Shown in pieces: positions 1 to 8,686 of a stretch of DNA of 32,731 nucleotides. The stretch comes from Clostridiales bacterium (GTDB lineage Bacteria > Bacillota > Clostridia > Peptostreptococcales > Anaerovoracaceae). Location of the stretch: the NCBI GenBank assembly GCA_015258265.1, contig JABZIP010000014.1, positions 1 through 32,731 of the forward strand. The letters are read 5' to 3'. Under the pieces are notes generated by a model. The model was not told where the DNA came from and did not search any database. It saw nothing but the letters and a program-made list of their open reading frames with translations. How positions within the stretch are numbered: position 1 is the first letter of the stretch; each line of letters opens with the position of its first letter. A program made the position numbers and the translations under genes.

Positions 1-2
1 GT

Positions 3-62
3 GAATATATAATTTCAAGAAATAGGAAAAATGAGCTTGCGACTGTAGGAACGAAAAGATAA
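3..62 (+). CDS. Possible 3' end of an upstream gene (partial)
   Basis: One frame is open from the left edge for 19 codons and ends at a TAA at 60-62; the peptide ends in ELATVGTKR. The other two + frames stop within 12 bases of the edge. It ends 27 bases before the ssrA promoter, which fits the tail of a gene lying outside the window. The fragment is too short to assign to a family, and it could be chance. Confidence 0.3.
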   Translation, partial: EYIISRNRKNELATVGTKR

Positions 63-88
63 AAAAATATTAAGTTACTGTTAAGCGC

Positions 89-117
89 TTGAAAATAATC
101 GTAAAATTTGCTAATAT
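89..117 (+). promoter_or_regulatory. Promoter of ssrA (sigma-A type)
   Basis: A TTGAAA -35 box at 89-94 and a TAATAT -10 box at 112-117 are separated by 17 bases. Transcription would start near 124, about 20 bases before the mature tmRNA 5' end, leaving a short leader for RNase P to remove. Confidence 0.6.
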
Positions 118-142
118 ATGTGTAGCAAGTGTTGTAAAATCC

Positions 143-510
143 GGGGATGTAAAGGTTTCGACGGGGGCACAGCAGCCCGATAAGCGAGTCGCAGTTTGCC
201 AAGTCTGCGTTAAAAATGGCACGTTAAATATAAACGCTAAAAATAATAACACTTACGCATTTGCTGCATAAGCAGCCCGCTATATAGCGGAGCGTCGTCC
301 ACTTGCGCTCACCCGTAGGTGCAAGCAGGGCGCAGACATACGGGAAAACTCTATGTGAGCTCCTAGTAGCATAGGGGAATAATAGGATAGCAAGTTTGGG
401 AGTGTGTCGTTGGACGCCCAAGCAAGCGAAATTTAAAACAACGACTGTACTCGGAGAAAGTCGCGTGAAAGTGTTTTCGGACGCGAGTTCGACTCTCGCC
501 ATCTCCACCA
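143..510 (+). ncRNA. ssrA: Transfer-messenger RNA (tmRNA)
   Basis: tmRNA rescues ribosomes stalled on broken mRNAs, adding a degradation tag to the unfinished protein with SmpB as partner. The 5' end GGGGATG (143-149) pairs with CATCTCC (500-506), with one G-U, to form the tRNA-like acceptor stem, followed by an encoded ACCA end. The tRNA-like 3' part carries the GTTCGA T-loop signature near 487-492. A short reading frame begins with the resume codon GCT at 236, 93 bases from the 5' end as is usual, and encodes AKNNNTYAFAA before the TAA at 269-271. The interior holds several GC-rich inverted segments consistent with pseudoknots. The open frame running from 89 into this tag is not a separate gene. 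Length (368 nt) is normal for the one-piece form. Confidence 0.97.
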
Positions 511-519
511 TATTGTGCG

Positions 520-554
520 TATCCGAACTCTTTTGGGTTCGGATATTTTTTATT
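520..554 (+). terminator. Rho-independent terminator of ssrA
   Basis: The stem TATCCGAAC (520-528) pairs perfectly with GTTCGGATA (537-545). It can close further by a G-U and a C-G pair onto a TTTT loop (531-534). A run of six T follows at 546-551. Confidence 0.92.
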
Positions 555-595
555 CAGAAATAAAGTCCCATATGTGGCGCTTGCGGTAAAAAATC

Positions 596-625
596 TTGAC
601 ATTATGCCTGTAAACAGTGTAAAAT
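596..625 (+). promoter_or_regulatory. Promoter of the DUF3160 lipoprotein gene
   Basis: A perfect TTGACA -35 box (596-601) and TAAAAT -10 box (620-625) are separated by 18 bases. It lies after the ssrA terminator and about 80 bases ahead of the lipoprotein start codon. Confidence 0.6.
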
Positions 626-704
626 AAAGGAATATAGGATATAGCTAAAATAAGTATATTATTTGATAATCGGACTTATATTGCCGATATTCAGGGGGGC
701 TATT

Positions 705-2909
705 ATGATTAAAGTATACAAAGGATTTAAAGTGGTTGCGGTAGCACTTTCTTTAATTTTAGCAAGCGGCGGACTTATAGCTTGCGCACCCACGAAGCAG
801 GAGGAAGCTAAAAGCGATTCAAAAATAACGAAAAATTTTGCAGAGTATATAGAGGATGATGTAAAGTTTTCGCCAAGTGTCCCTGATTATCAGGTAGCTG
901 ATGATTTTTCGAATGTCATAGATATAGAACGCTATAATTTGCAAGGAGAGCTTAAGCAGATGCTTAAGGACAATCATTTTGCAGTTTCCGATGAAATCGT
1001 GTACGATCATTTTTTTCAAATATACGAACACAATAGATACGAGCAAATACCTAGCTTTATAACCGTAGATTCCGTTTTAAACGCATTTCATAATCAGTTT
1101 GATTTCTTGCTGAAATCAGCGGAAATCAAGAAACTTTATGCAGATTTGTTAGATATGACCGAGCGTTTGTATGCTGCAGCAGAAAAGGATTATGCTAAAC
1201 TTAAAGGAACCAATTTCGATTCTGCTGCAAAAAGGAACCTTGCGTATATGTCAGTTGCGGCAACTTTACTCGATTTGACTAAAGACGGCAAAGTTAAAAT
1301 AAATTCGGATGTAAAAGGGCTAGTTGATGCGGAGCTTAAGCTGATAAACGGTGCAAACGGAATTGCAAAATCTCCTCTGATGAATTTAACATCTCCTAAG
1401 AATGAATATTTGGAGGATTACAGCCAATATAAGCCTAGGGGGCATTATACGGATGAAGACTATCCGAAGCTACGCAAATATTTTAAGGCTATGATGTGGT
1501 ATGGCAGAATTTCATTTAGGCTTTCGGAAGATGATGAAGTAAAGTCATCAATATTGACAGCATACGCATTGTCGGATAAGGAAACGCAAGCAAAATGGAA
1601 AAATATATACGATACCAGCGCATTTTTTGCGGGGCAGTCCGATAGCCTTTCTCCACTTGATTATTATGATGAAATATCGAGTATAGCAGGTGCGGATATA
1701 GATTATGCCAAGCTCGACAAATTGAGTAAAGCGAACATAGAAAAATTTGCTAAAAATATGCTCAAGCGTAACCATGCGAAAATAAATACTATGCCGATTT
1801 ACGATGAGAGCATTGAACCGGATAGAGATGCCGCGACCGTTGGATGCCGCATCATGGGACAACGATATTCGCTGGATGCGGATGTATTTCAGCGCCTTGT
1901 ATATCGCGAAGTTGGCGAAGATGGGAACGGCGCACGGCGTATGCTTCCGCAAGTTTTAGATCTGACAGCCGCATTTGGAAGCCAAGACTCGGGAAAAATT
2001 CTAGAAGAAAATGGAAATTTCAAGTTCAAAAATTATAAAGAAAATCTTGCAGTATTGCAGAAAAAAATAGCTAAGCTCGATAAGGAGCAGTGGACTACCG
2101 ATTTGTATCAGGCATGGCTATACAACTTAAAGCCTTTGACTGACGATAGCACACTTGCCAAGGGATATCCTATGTTTATGAGAAATATCGCATGGGTACG
2201 AAAGAACTTGAATTCCTTTATAGGCAGTTATACAGAACTTAAGCATGATACCATTTTATACAGTGCGCAGATGATGGCTGAAATGGGTGGTGCGGGAGAT
2301 GATATAGAATATGATGACAGAGGATATGTAGAACCTGCACCTGTTTTATATGCAAGACTTTCCGCTCTTTCAAATATGATGAAACAAGGACTTAAGAACA
2401 GGCAATTACTTAGTAAAGATGCGGAAAAAAATCTAGATATTCTTAATAAAATGTGTAAAACATTAAAGGATATATCCGTGAAAGAACTCGAAAACAAGGA
2501 ACTTTCGGAAAAGGATTACGATTTTATAAAAGAGTTTGGCGGAAATTTGGAACATCTTTGGTACAGCACATTTCCTGATGACAAATTGTCGGCATCTTTA
2601 GCATACGAAAATCCATCTATGCTTGTCGCAGACATAGCGTCTTCTCCTGACGGTGTTCTTACGGAGGCAACAGGGGCGCTTAGAAGAATATCGGTTCTGG
2701 TACCTATAGGAGACAAGTTGCAGCTGACTCAAGGATTGGTGTATGCTACACATGAATTTGTAGTTAAGCCTTCAGAAAGAATGACCGATCAGGAATGGAT
2801 AGATGTGGTTAGATCGCAGGAGTATGACAGTGTTCCAAATCATCCATGGATATACAGCTTTTATAATGAGAGTAACAGCTTAAATGTTGTTTATGGCGAG
2901 GATGAATAA
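705..2909 (+). CDS. DUF3160 family lipoprotein
   Basis: This is a predicted secreted lipoprotein of 734 residues. The frame opens at 663, but the ATG at 705 is preceded by AGGGGGG (about 693-699) and gives a proper signal peptide: basic start, hydrophobic core, then the lipobox L-I-A-C with the acylated cysteine at residue 27. The mature protein starts with a charged, flexible linker. I recognise the DUF3160 family from two conserved blocks. One is near the N-terminus (PSFITVDSVLNAFH, where family members usually read T-x-D-S-x-L-H-A). The other is near the C-terminus (VLTEATGALRRI, then an RMTDQEW block). The family has no established biochemical function that I know of; it is common in Gram-positive and archaeal surface proteomes. 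The C-terminal 26 bases or fewer overlap the next gene, suggesting they are made together. The family call is from memory of the motifs, not a search. Confidence 0.85.
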   Translation: MIKVYKGFKVVAVALSLILASGGLIACAPTKQEEAKSDSKITKNFAEYIEDDVKFSPSVPDYQVADDFSNVIDIERYNLQGELKQMLKDNHFAVSDEIVYDHFFQIYEHNRYEQIPSFITVDSVLNAFHNQFDFLLKSAEIKKLYADLLDMTERLYAAAEKDYAKLKGTNFDSAAKRNLAYMSVAATLLDLTKDGKVKINSDVKGLVDAELKLINGANGIAKSPLMNLTSPKNEYLEDYSQYKPRGHYTDEDYPKLRKYFKAMMWYGRISFRLSEDDEVKSSILTAYALSDKETQAKWKNIYDTSAFFAGQSDSLSPLDYYDEISSIAGADIDYAKLDKLSKANIEKFAKNMLKRNHAKINTMPIYDESIEPDRDAATVGCRIMGQRYSLDADVFQRLVYREVGEDGNGARRMLPQVLDLTAAFGSQDSGKILEENGNFKFKNYKENLAVLQKKIAKLDKEQWTTDLYQAWLYNLKPLTDDSTLAKGYPMFMRNIAWVRKNLNSFIGSYTELKHDTILYSAQMMAEMGGAGDDIEYDDRGYVEPAPVLYARLSALSNMMKQGLKNRQLLSKDAEKNLDILNKMCKTLKDISVKELENKELSEKDYDFIKEFGGNLEHLWYSTFPDDKLSASLAYENPSMLVADIASSPDGVLTEATGALRRISVLVPIGDKLQLTQGLVYATHEFVVKPSERMTDQEWIDVVRSQEYDSVPNHPWIYSFYNESNSLNVVYGEDE

Positions 2910-3501
2910 AAATATATACCTCAAAAAGCAGAGTAAGGTAATAAAGAAAGCAGTGATAATCGCTGCTTTCTTGTGTTTGCTTTATGTGTTCGTAGTGCCA
3001 AAACCGTTATTTGAAAAAGCGTGCGTACCAAAAGAAGCGCGCTGTCAAGAGTTTTATGCCAAGCTGGATTCAAACGGTAAATTGACGGTTTACAATGAGA
3101 AAACGAATTCTAAGGTATTTATATCGGATTCGGGAGTATATGTTTACGATTTTATTTTAGCGGATATCACTGCTGACGGCTCTTGCGATTTGCTTTTCGC
3201 ACTATGGAAACGCGGCAGCTTTGGAGATGAAAGACCTTTTTGGCACAAAAATATAGAGATTTCAGATTTTACAAAGAGTGCGCATCTTTACGCTTATAGC
3301 GTAAAAGGGGAGAAATTTCATTCGATTTGGTGCTCGTCGGCATTAAAAAAACCAATTAAAGCAATAATTGAAACTGAAAAATACAGCAAAGTCGGAACAC
3401 CTATCATTTACATGCCGGTGAATAAAAAAGAAAATTCAAAGTACGCCGAGTATTGGTATTGGAGCGCTTGGGGGTTCCGCGGAGAGAATACTTTGCAATA
3501 A
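2902..3501 (+). CDS. Membrane-anchored protein of unknown function
   Basis: A 199-residue protein (205 if started at 2884) that I do not recognise with certainty. It has one N-terminal hydrophobic segment (about residues 17-33) after a lysine-rich start, so the rest is probably outside the membrane. The middle contains DITADGSCDLLFALWKRG, resembling the Asp-rich D-x-x-x-D-G turn of FG-GAP or VCBS beta-propeller repeats. Further on are RPFWHKN and, near the C-terminus, aromatic-rich WYWSAWGFRG. Three starts are possible (2884, 2893, 2902). None has a strong ribosome site; 2902 sits in the overlap with the stop of the DUF3160 gene and would be translated by coupling. The tight overlap suggests the two proteins act together at the cell surface, which is inference. 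Confidence 0.7.
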   Translation: MNKNIYLKKQSKVIKKAVIIAAFLCLLYVFVVPKPLFEKACVPKEARCQEFYAKLDSNGKLTVYNEKTNSKVFISDSGVYVYDFILADITADGSCDLLFALWKRGSFGDERPFWHKNIEISDFTKSAHLYAYSVKGEKFHSIWCSSALKKPIKAIIETEKYSKVGTPIIYMPVNKKENSKYAEYWYWSAWGFRGENTLQ

Positions 3502-3524
3502 TTGAAAAAACAAGGAGAAAATAA

Positions 3525-5336
3525 ATGGATTCATATCAGCAGTATATAAGAAATTTTAGCATTATAGCTCACATCGACCACGGAAAATCCACACTCGCCG
3601 ACAGAATAATTGAAAAAACCGGCTTGGTGGCACAGAGGGATATGAAAGCGCAGTTTCTTGATAATATGGATTTAGAGCGCGTAAGAGGTATTACCATAAA
3701 ACTACAAACGACACGGTTGGTATACAAAGCAAATGATGGAAATGAATACATATTTAATTTGATTGATACGCCGGGACATGTCGATTTTACATACGAAGTA
3801 TCGAGAAGTCTGGCGGCGTGCGAGGGAGCGGTTTTGATAGTAGATGCTACGCAAGGTGTAGAGGCACAGACTCTTGCAAATGTGTATTTGGCGCTCGATG
3901 AAGATTTGGAAATCATACCGACTTTGAATAAAATAGATTTACCTAGCGCAAGGCCCGATGAAATAAAGCTCGAAATTGAAGAACTTATAGGGATAGATGC
4001 TGAAAATGCACCGCTTGTTTCGGCAAAGGAGGGTATAGGAATAGAAAGCCTTCTTGAAGCGATTGTAACAGGTGTACCTGCACCGAAAGGAGAACTCAAA
4101 GGAAAGCTGAAAGCGCTTATTTTCGACTCGAAATACGACAATTACAAAGGGGTAATAATATACACTCGAATTTTCGACGGCTCTTTGAAAAAAGGCGATA
4201 TTATAAGGATGATGAGTACAAAATCGAAGTACGAGGTAACCGAGGTAGGAGTTTGTGCACCACATCAGGTTCCGGTAAGTGAACTGAGAGCAGGAGAAGT
4301 AGGCTATATTTGCGCAAGTATAAAGCAGGTAAAAGATGCGCGCGTAGGAGATACCATTACGCTTGATGAAAATCCGGCAGATGAAGCATTACCGGGATAC
4401 AAGAAAGTGCAATCCATGGTGTATTGCGGAATATATCCTGCCGAGGGAGAGAAATACGAAGATGTAAAAGATGCACTGGAAAAATTGCAGGTAAATGATG
4501 CTGCGTTCAATTTTGAACCGGAAACTTCGAAAGCTCTGGGATTTGGATTCAGATGCGGATTTTTGGGATTGCTTCACATGGAAATAATCGTGGAAAGGCT
4601 TGAAAGAGAGTTCGATTTGGCGGTAATAACGACATCACCAAGCGTAATATATAAGGTGGTGATGAATAATGGAACCGTTGAAATGATACAAAATCCGTCT
4701 AATCTTCCTAAAGCGATAGAAATAGACCATATTGAGGAACCTATAGTAAAAGCGGACATTATGCTGCCAAAAGAATATGTAGGCTCTATAATGGAACTTT
4801 GCCAAGATAGGAGAGGCAGACTGGTTCATATGGAATATCTGACTGAAACGCGCGTGCAGCTACATTATGAAATGCCGCTAAACGAGGTAATTTATGACTT
4901 CTTCGATGCATTAAAGTCAAAGACGAGAGGATACGGCTCGTTGGACTATGAATTTATAAGATATGAAAAATCTCAGCTCGTGAAGCTGGATGTGCTTTTA
5001 AATAAGGACTTGGTTGACGCATTTTCGATGATAGTACACGAAAGCAAAGCATATGCTAGAGGAAAGTTTGTATGTGAGAAGCTCAAAACAATAATTCCTA
5101 TGCATCAATTTGAAGTGCCGATACAGGCGGCAATCGGGCAGAAAATCATAGCAAGAGAAACTGTAAAAGCGTTTCGAAAGGATGTAATCGCAAAATGTTA
5201 CGGGGGAGATATTTCCAGAAAAAAGAAACTGCTGGAAAAGCAGAAAGAAGGAAAGAAGCGAATGCGACAGTTCGGTACGGTGGAAGTGCCACAGGAAGCG
5301 TTTACAGCTGTTTTAAAGTATGACGACAATAAATAA
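3525..5336 (+). CDS. lepA: Elongation factor 4 (LepA GTPase)
   Basis: LepA is a ribosome-bound translational GTPase that affects initiation and back-translocation under stress. The 603 residues match the usual family length. The G domain is intact: G1 AHIDHGKST at residues 15-23, G3 DTPGH at 81-85 and G4 NKID at 135-138. It continues through an EF-Tu-like domain II, EF-G-like domains (the FGFRCGFLGLLHMEI stretch is very typical) and the LepA-specific C-terminal domain ending in a lysine-rich tail (SRKKKLLEKQKEGKKR) that contacts tRNA. AAGGAGA lies 8 bases before the start. hemW overlaps its 3' end by 17 bases, and lepA-hemW is a common pair in Firmicutes. A 23-base gap from the upstream gene suggests possible read-through from it. 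Confidence 0.97.
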   Translation: MDSYQQYIRNFSIIAHIDHGKSTLADRIIEKTGLVAQRDMKAQFLDNMDLERVRGITIKLQTTRLVYKANDGNEYIFNLIDTPGHVDFTYEVSRSLAACEGAVLIVDATQGVEAQTLANVYLALDEDLEIIPTLNKIDLPSARPDEIKLEIEELIGIDAENAPLVSAKEGIGIESLLEAIVTGVPAPKGELKGKLKALIFDSKYDNYKGVIIYTRIFDGSLKKGDIIRMMSTKSKYEVTEVGVCAPHQVPVSELRAGEVGYICASIKQVKDARVGDTITLDENPADEALPGYKKVQSMVYCGIYPAEGEKYEDVKDALEKLQVNDAAFNFEPETSKALGFGFRCGFLGLLHMEIIVERLEREFDLAVITTSPSVIYKVVMNNGTVEMIQNPSNLPKAIEIDHIEEPIVKADIMLPKEYVGSIMELCQDRRGRLVHMEYLTETRVQLHYEMPLNEVIYDFFDALKSKTRGYGSLDYEFIRYEKSQLVKLDVLLNKDLVDAFSMIVHESKAYARGKFVCEKLKTIIPMHQFEVPIQAAIGQKIIARETVKAFRKDVIAKCYGGDISRKKKLLEKQKEGKKRMRQFGTVEVPQEAFTAVLKYDDNK

Positions 5337-6492
5337 TAAACTGGGAATTTATGTGCATCTTCCATTTTGCGAGAAGCGTTGCAACTATTGCGATTTTTAT
5401 TCTCAAACGGACATATCGCATGAAATGGTTGAAAGGTATATGGGTGCACTACACAGGGAAATTTCCATGTGGGCAAAGGAAGTATCGCAAAACAAGCAGG
5501 TTGATTCCGTGTTTTTGGGAGGAGGAACTCCCTCTGCGATTTCCGAGGGATATATAACAAAGTTACTTTCACATATAAAGAATGAGTTTAACCTGACAAA
5601 TGATGCAGAGATAAGCATAGAGTCGAATCCGAATTCAATCAGCAAAAATAAGCTCGCAGAGTATAAAAAAGCGGGTGTAAATAGAATAAGTATAGGAGTA
5701 CAGAGCTTCCTTGATGAAGAATTGCAGTTTCTCGGCAGACTGCATGATGCGGCGACAGCAAAAAAAGCGATTGCGCATGCGCACGAGACGGGATTTACAA
5801 ATATAAATATCGATTTGATGTTTGCGTTTAAAAAGGAATTTGTGCGCAATGCTTTAAAAAGTTTGTCTGAAGCACTAAAATTAAATCCCGCACATATATC
5901 GTTTTACAGCTTGCAGCTTGAAGATAACACGAAATTGTTTGAAGATTACGCAGCAGAGCAATTTGAGCTGCCAAGCGAAGAAGAGGATAGAAATGCGTAT
6001 TTGGAAGGTGTGAAATTGCTTCGAGGAGCAGGTTATTCGCATTACGAAATTTCAAATTTTGCAAAATGCGGTTATGAGTGCAGGCACAATTTAAAATATT
6101 GGAGCATGGAAGAGTATATAGGAGTTGGAGCATCTGCAAGTTCGTATATGGATATGAAAAGAACGACAAATCTTTTTTCGATTTCTGACTATGTGAAAGA
6201 AGTAGGCAACGCAAAGGATAGGACCGATATCGCACTTTCTGAACAGCATCAAAATTCCTTGAAAGACGATATGTCAGATTACGTTATAACAACGATGAGA
6301 ACGGCAAACGGACTGGTCTTCGACGATTTTAAAAAGCGGTATGATACGGACTTTTTTGTGGCTTTCCCCAATGCTGACGAGGTCATACGGCGTTACGAAT
6401 GCGAAGAATTTGTTAAGATAAACAAAAAACGCTTGAAGTTTACTGTGGCGGGTATAAATTTTTCAAACAGGTTTTTGGCAGAATTTGTTTAA
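5320..6492 (+). CDS. hemW: Radical SAM heme chaperone HemW
   Basis: HemW (formerly annotated as an oxygen-independent coproporphyrinogen III oxidase homologue) binds heme and an iron-sulfur cluster and passes heme to respiratory proteins. The 390 residues carry the radical SAM cluster motif C-x3-C-x2-C at Cys17, Cys21 and Cys24 (CEKRCNYCDF), the GGGTPS SAM-binding loop near 66-71, and a HemN C-terminal region. HemW lacks the extra fourth cysteine typical of true HemN (C-x2-C-x-C after the first Cys); here the residue two after Cys24 is Phe, favouring HemW. The start codon lies inside the end of lepA, so translation is probably coupled. No heme biosynthesis gene is nearby. Confidence 0.93.
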   Translation: MTTINNKLGIYVHLPFCEKRCNYCDFYSQTDISHEMVERYMGALHREISMWAKEVSQNKQVDSVFLGGGTPSAISEGYITKLLSHIKNEFNLTNDAEISIESNPNSISKNKLAEYKKAGVNRISIGVQSFLDEELQFLGRLHDAATAKKAIAHAHETGFTNINIDLMFAFKKEFVRNALKSLSEALKLNPAHISFYSLQLEDNTKLFEDYAAEQFELPSEEEDRNAYLEGVKLLRGAGYSHYEISNFAKCGYECRHNLKYWSMEEYIGVGASASSYMDMKRTTNLFSISDYVKEVGNAKDRTDIALSEQHQNSLKDDMSDYVITTMRTANGLVFDDFKKRYDTDFFVAFPNADEVIRRYECEEFVKINKKRLKFTVAGINFSNRFLAEFV

Positions 6493-6539
6493 TATGGTGT
6501 AGTATTTTTCGGTCTTGTTCAAAAAGCGTGTTAAATTAC

Positions 6540-6568
6540 TTGAAATAATGCGGCTTAAGTGCTAAACT
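6540..6568 (+). promoter_or_regulatory. Candidate promoter of thrS
   Basis: TTGAAA (6540-6545) and TAAACT (6563-6568) are 17 bases apart. The -10 box overlaps the left arm of a small inverted repeat, TAAACT (6563-6568) with AGTTTA (6577-6582). The resulting leader would be only about 30 nt, too short for a T-box. Confidence 0.45.
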
Positions 6569-6605
6569 AAAAAGCGAGTTTAAGCGGGCATAGAGGGAGG
6601 AAGAA

Positions 6606-8351
6606 ATGGCAAAAGAAAAAATAGATTTTGAAGACGAGAACATTAGAAAGAAATACTGGCATACAAGTTCTCACATTATGGCGCAAGCTGTAAAGCGAAT
6701 TTGGCCTGAGGCTAAGTTGGCAATAGGACCTGCGATAGATAACGGGTTTTATTACGATATAGATTTAGATTACAAAATAGTAGAAGCGGATTTTATGAAA
6801 ATCCAAAAGGAAGTTAAGAAGATAACGCAGGCGAACTATCCGCTTGAAAGATTCGAGCTTCCAAGACAAGAGGCGCTTAAGCTGATGAAAGATGCAGATG
6901 AGCCTTACAAAGTGGAGCTGATAAACGATTTACCGGAAGATGCTGTAATATCTTTTTATAAACAGGGCGATTTCATAGATTTGTGCGCAGGTCCGCATGT
7001 GGATAGCACAGGACAGATTAAGGCGTTCAAAGTCATGAGTGTAGCCGGTGCTTATTGGCGCGGAGATTCAAGCAAAAAAATGCTTCAAAGGCTTTACGCA
7101 ATTTCTTATCCGACACAAGAGGAGCTCGATGCCTATGTAGAACGTCTTGAGGAAGCTAAAAAGCGAGATCACAGGAAAATAGGCAAAGAAATGGACTTGT
7201 TTGCTATTTACGACGAAGGTCCGGGATTCCCGTTCTTTATGCCGAAGGGAATGATTATAAGGAATGAACTTGAAAAATATTGGAGAGCGGAGCATACGAG
7301 GAGAGGTTACGACGAAATTAGAACACCGCTTATTTTGAGCGAACAGCTTTGGAGAACTTCGGGACACTGGGATCATTACAAAGACAATATGTATTTTACA
7401 AAAATTGACGGTGATGATTATGCTATTAAGCCGATGAACTGCCCGGGCTCGTTGCTTGCGTACAAGAGAAGAATGTGGTCGTATAGAGATCTGCCTATTC
7501 GTATGGCTGAAATGGGGCAGGTGCATAGACATGAACTTTCGGGAGCACTTCACGGGCTTATGCGCGTTAGGACATTTACTCAAGACGATGCGCATATATA
7601 TATGTTGCCTGAGCAAATTAAGGATGAAATTATAGGGGTAACGAAATTTATAGACGATGTATACAGTTTATTCGGTTTTAAATATCATATAGAACTGTCT
7701 ACGCGCCCTGAAAATTCGATGGGTACTGATGAAGAATGGGCTATGGCGGAGGATGCTCTTAGAACTGCTATGGAGCAGACAGGTGTACCGTTTGTAGTAA
7801 ATGAGGGCGACGGAGCATTTTATGGTCCTAAACTTGATTTCCATTTGGAAGACTCTATCGGAAGAACATGGCAGTGTGGAACGATACAACTTGATTTGCA
7901 ATTACCACAGCGTTTCGACATTACATATGTAGGCGCAGACGGAGAAAAACATAGACCTATTATGATTCATCGTGTAATATTCGGCTCAATCGAAAGATTT
8001 ATCGGAATACTTACGGAGCATTTTGCGGGAAAATTCCCTCTATGGCTTGCACCGGTTCAGGTAAAACTTTTGACTGTAACTGAAAAATTTGCGGATTATG
8101 CAAAAGAAGTCGAAAAAGAGTTAAAAGCACTTGGAATCCGCGTGGAAAGTGATATTAGAAACGAAAAAATCGGATATAAGCTGAGAGAAGCCAGAAATGA
8201 GAGAGTTTCATATATCGCTGTAATAGGTGAAAAAGAGGAAGCTGCCCGTACGCTCACGCTAAGATCAAATAAACTTGGTGAAATCGGAGAAATGGGTGTG
8301 GAAGAATTCAAGAAGAAACTGATTGAAGAAATAGAAACGAAGGCAATTTAG
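6606..8351 (+). CDS. thrS: Threonyl-tRNA synthetase lacking the TGS domain
   Basis: The enzyme charges tRNA-Thr with threonine. At 581 residues it is about 60 shorter than the usual bacterial enzyme: the N-terminal TGS domain is absent and the protein begins directly at the editing domain. Editing-site residues are present as H-x3-H (His19, His23) and C-x3-H (Cys127, His131). The class II catalytic core follows: motif 2 around VHRHELSGALHGL, with the catalytic zinc ligands Cys279 (MNCPGS), His330 (DDAHIY) and His455 (MIHRV). An anticodon-binding domain (from PLWLAPVQVKLL) ends the protein. AGGGAGGA lies 7-13 bases before the start codon. A strong terminator follows, so it is probably a single-gene unit. 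TGS-less ThrS versions are known in Firmicutes, so this is a variant rather than a truncation. Confidence 0.96.
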   Translation: MAKEKIDFEDENIRKKYWHTSSHIMAQAVKRIWPEAKLAIGPAIDNGFYYDIDLDYKIVEADFMKIQKEVKKITQANYPLERFELPRQEALKLMKDADEPYKVELINDLPEDAVISFYKQGDFIDLCAGPHVDSTGQIKAFKVMSVAGAYWRGDSSKKMLQRLYAISYPTQEELDAYVERLEEAKKRDHRKIGKEMDLFAIYDEGPGFPFFMPKGMIIRNELEKYWRAEHTRRGYDEIRTPLILSEQLWRTSGHWDHYKDNMYFTKIDGDDYAIKPMNCPGSLLAYKRRMWSYRDLPIRMAEMGQVHRHELSGALHGLMRVRTFTQDDAHIYMLPEQIKDEIIGVTKFIDDVYSLFGFKYHIELSTRPENSMGTDEEWAMAEDALRTAMEQTGVPFVVNEGDGAFYGPKLDFHLEDSIGRTWQCGTIQLDLQLPQRFDITYVGADGEKHRPIMIHRVIFGSIERFIGILTEHFAGKFPLWLAPVQVKLLTVTEKFADYAKEVEKELKALGIRVESDIRNEKIGYKLREARNERVSYIAVIGEKEEAARTLTLRSNKLGEIGEMGVEEFKKKLIEEIETKAI

Positions 8352-8381
8352 GAAGTTGCGTGCGCATATTTCGTAATTTAA

Positions 8382-8424
8382 GATAAAAAACTTATCGCAC
8401 TCGAATGCGATAAGTTTTTTTATC
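8382..8424 (+). terminator. Terminator after thrS
   Basis: CTTATCGCA (8391-8399) pairs perfectly with TGCGATAAG (8406-8414) around a CTCGAA loop. Flanking A and T runs extend the stem, with seven T at 8415-8421. The flanking A run means it could also work on the other strand. Confidence 0.93.
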
Positions 8425-8686
8425 TAAAGTACCATTCGGCATAAAATTAAGCGTGGTAAAACGAGATATAATGTTTAGTAGAGATTAGAGGAAAGAATGT
8501 AGAGTTATGGAAAAGTTGCAACCGTCAAAGGAATGGTTAAAAAAGATATGCAAAACTCTATTTTCCTATTCACCATTAAGCCCGGTCTTAATTTTAAAAA
8601 TCCTAATGAAATAGTATCAGAGTATTTCTCAAAGTGTAACATATGTCTTGACAACTAAGAGGGGGAAAAATAAATTTGTAGTAGGA
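8425..8686 (+). other. Gene-poor stretch with two overlapping short frames (possible gene debris)
   Basis: No convincing gene is visible between the thrS terminator and the toxin-antitoxin promoter. Two short overlapping frames occur: 8507-8614 (35 codons, AGAGGAAAG about 10 bases upstream) and 8533-8658 (41 codons, ending YFSKCNICLDN). The second has a protein-like composition but no properly spaced ribosome site, and its frame is open backward only to a TAG at 8500. They may be remnants of a decayed gene. A second promoter-like pair, TTGACA at 8648-8653 with TAAATT at 8671-8676 (17-base spacer), lies at the end of the stretch. Confidence 0.3.

Noticed and set aside
89..271. 60-codon open frame ending in the tmRNA tag
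   Set aside because: It is the tmRNA tag frame read backward through structured RNA; no ribosome site or protein-like sequence before the resume codon.
3569..4141. Antisense frame (190 codons) opposite lepA
   Set aside because: Ser-rich shadow of the conserved G domain, no start signals.
6493..6605. T-box leader for thrS
   Set aside because: Only 113 bases are available, and no specifier stem, T-box sequence or terminator is visible.
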